Shown here: in pieces, positions 24,384 through 27,091 of the stretch
Layout: every line of letters begins with the position of its first letter
Position numbering within the stretch: the stretch's first letter is position 1
Origin: JANXXV01 sp038230275
GTDB lineage: Bacteria > Acidobacteriota > Terriglobia > Bryobacterales > Bryobacteraceae
Reading direction: 5' to 3'
Length of the DNA: 27,091 bases
NCBI GenBank assembly: GCA_038230275.1
Contig: JBBRNO010000089.1
Coordinates: forward strand, 1-27,091
Notes under the pieces: generated by a model
The model's input: only the letters and a program-made list of their open reading frames with translations
The model's database searches: none
What the model was told of the DNA's origin: nothing
Made by a program: the position numbers and the translations under genes

Positions 24384-24591
24384 ATTCGTCCACGCGATGC
24401 CTGCTGGCGCTTTTCGCCAAATGTGCAACGGCATCTGTGAATGTGTGAATGCTTAGACTCTTGTCGGGAGTTTGTCTCCTGCGAACTGCCTAAATGCTGT
24501 CATTGTGAACAAGAAAGAGGGAAGAATTGATTTCGCCACGATTGAGTATAGAGCACTCCCCGCGACCGCGCTAAAATAGACACGACTCCAC
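24384..24591 (+). other. Intergenic region between the hpnH partner and the cyclophilin gene
   Basis: 208 bp with no supported gene. A short hairpin, TGGCG (24405-24409) with CGCCA (24415-24419), lacks a T-tract and would be at best a weak terminator. No convincing promoter or Shine-Dalgarno for the next gene is visible. Confidence 0.4.
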
Positions 24592-25308
24592 ATGCGAAGC
24601 CATTCCAAACTCCTGCTGACCCTCCTGACGACACTGTTCCTGGCCGCTTGCTCCAGTTCCACCGATCAACAAAAGAAGAGCGCCGAGACGGAGCGCGCCA
24701 TCCCGCCCGCGCCCGAAAAGGCCGCACCGCCAGCTGCCGCCACGGCGCCGGCTATAACGCCCGCTCCGGCGCCGCTGCCTGCCACGGCCCCGGAGGAGAA
24801 ATCGAAGACTTTTAAAGTACGCTTCACCACCAGCAAAGGACCGGTGCTTATTGAAGTGCATCCGGACTGGGCACCGATCGGCGCCGAACAATTCCGCAAA
24901 CTGGTACAAGCGAAGTATTTTGATGGCGTCCGCTTCTTCCGAATTGTCCCCAATTTTGTCGTCCAGTTTGGACTCGCTGCAAACCCCAACGTCACCAGGA
25001 AGTGGGATGCCGCGATCAAGGACGATCCGGTCACCCAAACCAATCGCACCGGTGCGCTCTCTTTCGCCACCATGGGCCCCAGCACTCGCACCACACAAAT
25101 TTTTATCAATCTGAAAAGCAATGCCAGTCTCGACACCCAGGGCTTCGCGCCTTTTGCGCAAGTGATCGAAGGAATGGAAATTATCGAGCATCTCTACGGC
25201 GGCTACGGCGAGCGGCCTGATCAAGGCGCAATCACCAGCGAAGGCAATGCGTACATTGAGAAGAACTTTCCCAATCTCGACTACATCAAAACCGCGACAA
25301 TATTGTAG
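24592..25308 (+). CDS. Lipoprotein cyclophilin-type peptidyl-prolyl cis-trans isomerase
   Basis: A 238-residue protein. The N-terminus has a lipoprotein signal with lipobox LAAC (C20 lipidated), then a low-complexity Ala/Pro linker (about 36-68), then a cyclophilin domain (about 72-238). Active-site residues match cyclophilin A by spacing: R117, F122 and Q125 in FFRIVPNFVVQFG correspond to R55/F60/Q63, and Q169, F171 in TTQIFINL to Q111/F113. It therefore should catalyse proline isomerisation of exported proteins at the membrane surface, tethered by the linker. The ATG lacks a clear Shine-Dalgarno. The gene ends 4 bp from the convergent FUSC gene. Confidence 0.9.
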   Translation: MRSHSKLLLTLLTTLFLAACSSSTDQQKKSAETERAIPPAPEKAAPPAAATAPAITPAPAPLPATAPEEKSKTFKVRFTTSKGPVLIEVHPDWAPIGAEQFRKLVQAKYFDGVRFFRIVPNFVVQFGLAANPNVTRKWDAAIKDDPVTQTNRTGALSFATMGPSTRTTQIFINLKSNASLDTQGFAPFAQVIEGMEIIEHLYGGYGERPDQGAITSEGNAYIEKNFPNLDYIKTATIL

Positions 25309-25312
25309 CCAC

Positions 25313-27091
25313 TCAGAGCGGCATCGCAGTCCAGTCCAGGATCTGCTCGCTTAGCGTATTTGTGCTGTTAGTCAGCCGGTCCGTTTCCACATTCACCAGC
25401 GCATACCGCTCCGTGAGCGAATCGCCGGATTCCACCAGAGCGTGGTGATCGTCCCGCAGGCAAGGCAGCTCTTCCCGCCGCAGCGGTGAGCCGCGGAGCG
25501 CCGCCGATAGCGAGTACAACGACAACTCGAAGTCGTTTGCAAACTTTCGGAAGGCATCGCGCGCCGGCACAGGACGGCTGCGCGACAACCCCGCTTCCAG
25601 GCCCATCATCGCGTGCACCACGCGGTGCGAGCTGGCCATCAGCGCACTCAGCAAGTGCAATCGCTCGGGTGAAGTTCCGGGTTCCGCCATCAACCGGTCC
25701 ACTGAGGCTTCCAGGTTTGATCGCGCCAACCTGCCTGCCAGCCGCGCCTTCTCCAGCTCCGGTGCGAACGGCGCCTCGGGATGCAAATACCCGTCGCGCA
25801 CCATGCGGAAATAGTCGCGATAAGCATCCAGCATTCGCGCCAGCAGCTCAGACACTTGCGTTCGTTCCCATGTTGGCCACACCCCATAGGCCAACAGCGC
25901 GATGGCGCCGCCCACCACGGTATTCAGGCCTCTGGGTGCAATCAGGTCTTTCGGCGCTGTACCGGTGGCCGTCAACAGAACTACCACCATCGCAGTCAGG
26001 GCCGTAACAGCAATTCCATAGTTCGCCGGACCAAAACAGCGCATCGCAAACGCTAGCGTGGCAATCAGAAACACCTCCGGCAAGAGTGCCGCCGGCAACA
26101 GGTGAAACAATCCCGTGGCCAGCAACAACCCCGCAAGAGTGCCAATCAATCGCAGTACGCCGCGGCTGAACGTGGCCGTAAAATCAGGCTTCAGGATAAT
26201 CGCAATCGTCATCGGAAGCCAGTACGACCTCCGTATACTCCATCCGCGCGCCACCGCATCGCCAATCGCAATGCACACCGCCAGCCGCACTGCATGCCGG
26301 GATGCCGCCGATTGCCAAGTCAAATTCGCGCGCAACGTGGCAAACGTTCCTTGCAGCCGTAGGGTCCATGGCTGCCTGCCTTCCCGCTCCTCAAACGCCA
26401 TCACTCCCGTTGGTGTGGCATAGGCAGCCAGGTCTACCGCGGACCGCAATTGTCCTGCCAGCGCATCCATCTGATGTCGCGCATCCAGCACCATGGCCGC
26501 CACCGTCAACCTCTGGTCTCGGGCCGGATCCTTCATCGCCGCCGCTAAATCATGCAGCTCTTTCAAACATTCGGCTGAAGACTTAGCCGATTCACCGGTC
26601 AGCAGCCAGTTTCCGATTCTGTTCAGCAGGCGTGCGTAAATTGGAAAGCACCGCTCCAGAATGGCCACCTCCGGCAGCCCCTCATCTTCCCGCTTCATTC
26701 GCGAGCGTAATTTGCCCAGCGCCAGCAGACTCAAACGCATCCGTTCCGCCTGATTCAGCAGGGAGCGGTACCGCTCCGATTCCACTGAGTGATCGCGGCT
26801 CAGGGCCGCCAGCGAATTCTGTGCCTGCGTGATCTGTGTACTGGCCGGCGGCGCCGCCGATGAGGTAATTGACGATTCAGCGGACAGCGAAAGCTCCGCA
26901 TACAAGTCCCCCAACGCTTTTCGCTCCGGCTCATACCGCCGCACCGCCCACAGCGCCAGGGAAAGTGCCATCTGCAGCAATCCCCCGCCAAACGCCAACA
27001 TGGCCGAATAAGCCGCGTGTTCCCAAGTGGACGGAAAAGCCTGAAACACCACCACAGTTACCAGACTCACCACGCCCAGATCGGCGGCCTC
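25313..27091 (-). CDS. FUSC-family membrane protein, N-terminus cut by window edge
   Basis: A 592-residue frame is open to the right edge, so the first part of the protein (probably several membrane helices) is missing. The visible start EAADLGVVSLVTVVVFQAF belongs to an N-terminal membrane block; a cytoplasmic helical stretch follows (about 60-270). The second membrane block includes RRSYWLPMTIAIILKPDFTA and LRLIGTLAG, typical of the FUSC_2 / YccS-YhfK / aromatic acid exporter (AaeB-like) group. Such proteins are putative efflux or envelope proteins, some for aromatic acids. A C-terminal helical cytoplasmic region ends in SNTLSEQILDWTAMPL. Substrate unknown. Confidence 0.85.
   Translation of the reverse strand, partial: EAADLGVVSLVTVVVFQAFPSTWEHAAYSAMLAFGGGLLQMALSLALWAVRRYEPERKALGDLYAELSLSAESSITSSAAPPASTQITQAQNSLAALSRDHSVESERYRSLLNQAERMRLSLLALGKLRSRMKREDEGLPEVAILERCFPIYARLLNRIGNWLLTGESAKSSAECLKELHDLAAAMKDPARDQRLTVAAMVLDARHQMDALAGQLRSAVDLAAYATPTGVMAFEEREGRQPWTLRLQGTFATLRANLTWQSAASRHAVRLAVCIAIGDAVARGWSIRRSYWLPMTIAIILKPDFTATFSRGVLRLIGTLAGLLLATGLFHLLPAALLPEVFLIATLAFAMRCFGPANYGIAVTALTAMVVVLLTATGTAPKDLIAPRGLNTVVGGAIALLAYGVWPTWERTQVSELLARMLDAYRDYFRMVRDGYLHPEAPFAPELEKARLAGRLARSNLEASVDRLMAEPGTSPERLHLLSALMASSHRVVHAMMGLEAGLSRSRPVPARDAFRKFANDFELSLYSLSAALRGSPLRREELPCLRDDHHALVESGDSLTERYALVNVETDRLTNSTNTLSEQILDWTAMPL

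Noticed and set aside
1..27091. CRISPR arrays, tRNA/rRNA genes, insertion sequences, prophage or integrase genes
   Set aside because: None seen: no regularly spaced repeats, no tRNA-like cloverleaf noticed, and no transposase or integrase motifs in any frame read.

Overview
The window is about 27 kb of a moderately GC-rich bacterial chromosome (roughly 58-60 % GC by eye). I would place it in Acidobacteriota, near Solibacter/Bryobacter-type organisms. This is an inference from the style of the S-layer-homology protein (paired cysteines plus a TRGQMAVFIIRAK-type SLH motif), the hopanoid gene hpnH, a YCF48-like propeller remnant and a small 'MPC...' membrane protein. I see no rRNA, tRNA, insertion sequence, integrase, phage gene or CRISPR array.

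Region A (1-15245) is a long plus-strand operon, divergent from a small membrane protein cut by the left edge. It encodes what looks like the complete reductive pyrimidine catabolic route. Uracil or thymine enters through an NCS1 transporter and is reduced by dihydropyrimidine dehydrogenase (PreT + PreA). The ring is opened by dihydropyrimidinase and the carbamoyl group is removed by beta-ureidopropionase. The resulting beta-alanine or beta-aminoisobutyrate is deaminated by a class III (AGXT2-like) aminotransferase, and the semialdehyde is converted to acetyl- or propionyl-CoA by the CoA-acylating dehydrogenase MmsA. Most neighbours overlap by 1-10 nt or abut. Woven into the same operon are genes the textbook pathway does not need: a threonine-synthase-like PLP enzyme at the head, a group II PLP decarboxylase-like enzyme, and a terminal trio of Gfo/Idh/MocA oxidoreductase, DUF6986 (HpcH-like) aldolase and class I aminotransferase. 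The operon holds four PLP enzymes in all. No dedicated regulator is visible.

Region B (15242-17927) holds an EAL-HDOD signalling protein and a possible small membrane protein on the minus strand, a HAD phosphatase on the plus strand, and an exported DinB-like protein on the minus strand whose 3' end overlaps the phosphatase gene.

Region C (about 17928-19421) is decaying DNA. It holds an N-terminally truncated YCF48/BNR beta-propeller remnant and a collapsed methyl-accepting chemotaxis protein gene whose N-terminus is broken by an exact 14-bp tandem duplication. A second exact 14-bp tandem duplication lies in the live operon, where it doubles the preA start codon.

Region D (19422-27091) holds a large secreted protein with three C-terminal SLH repeats and a strong intrinsic terminator, then hpnH translationally coupled to a small unknown gene, a lipoprotein cyclophilin, and a convergent FUSC-family membrane protein cut by the right edge.
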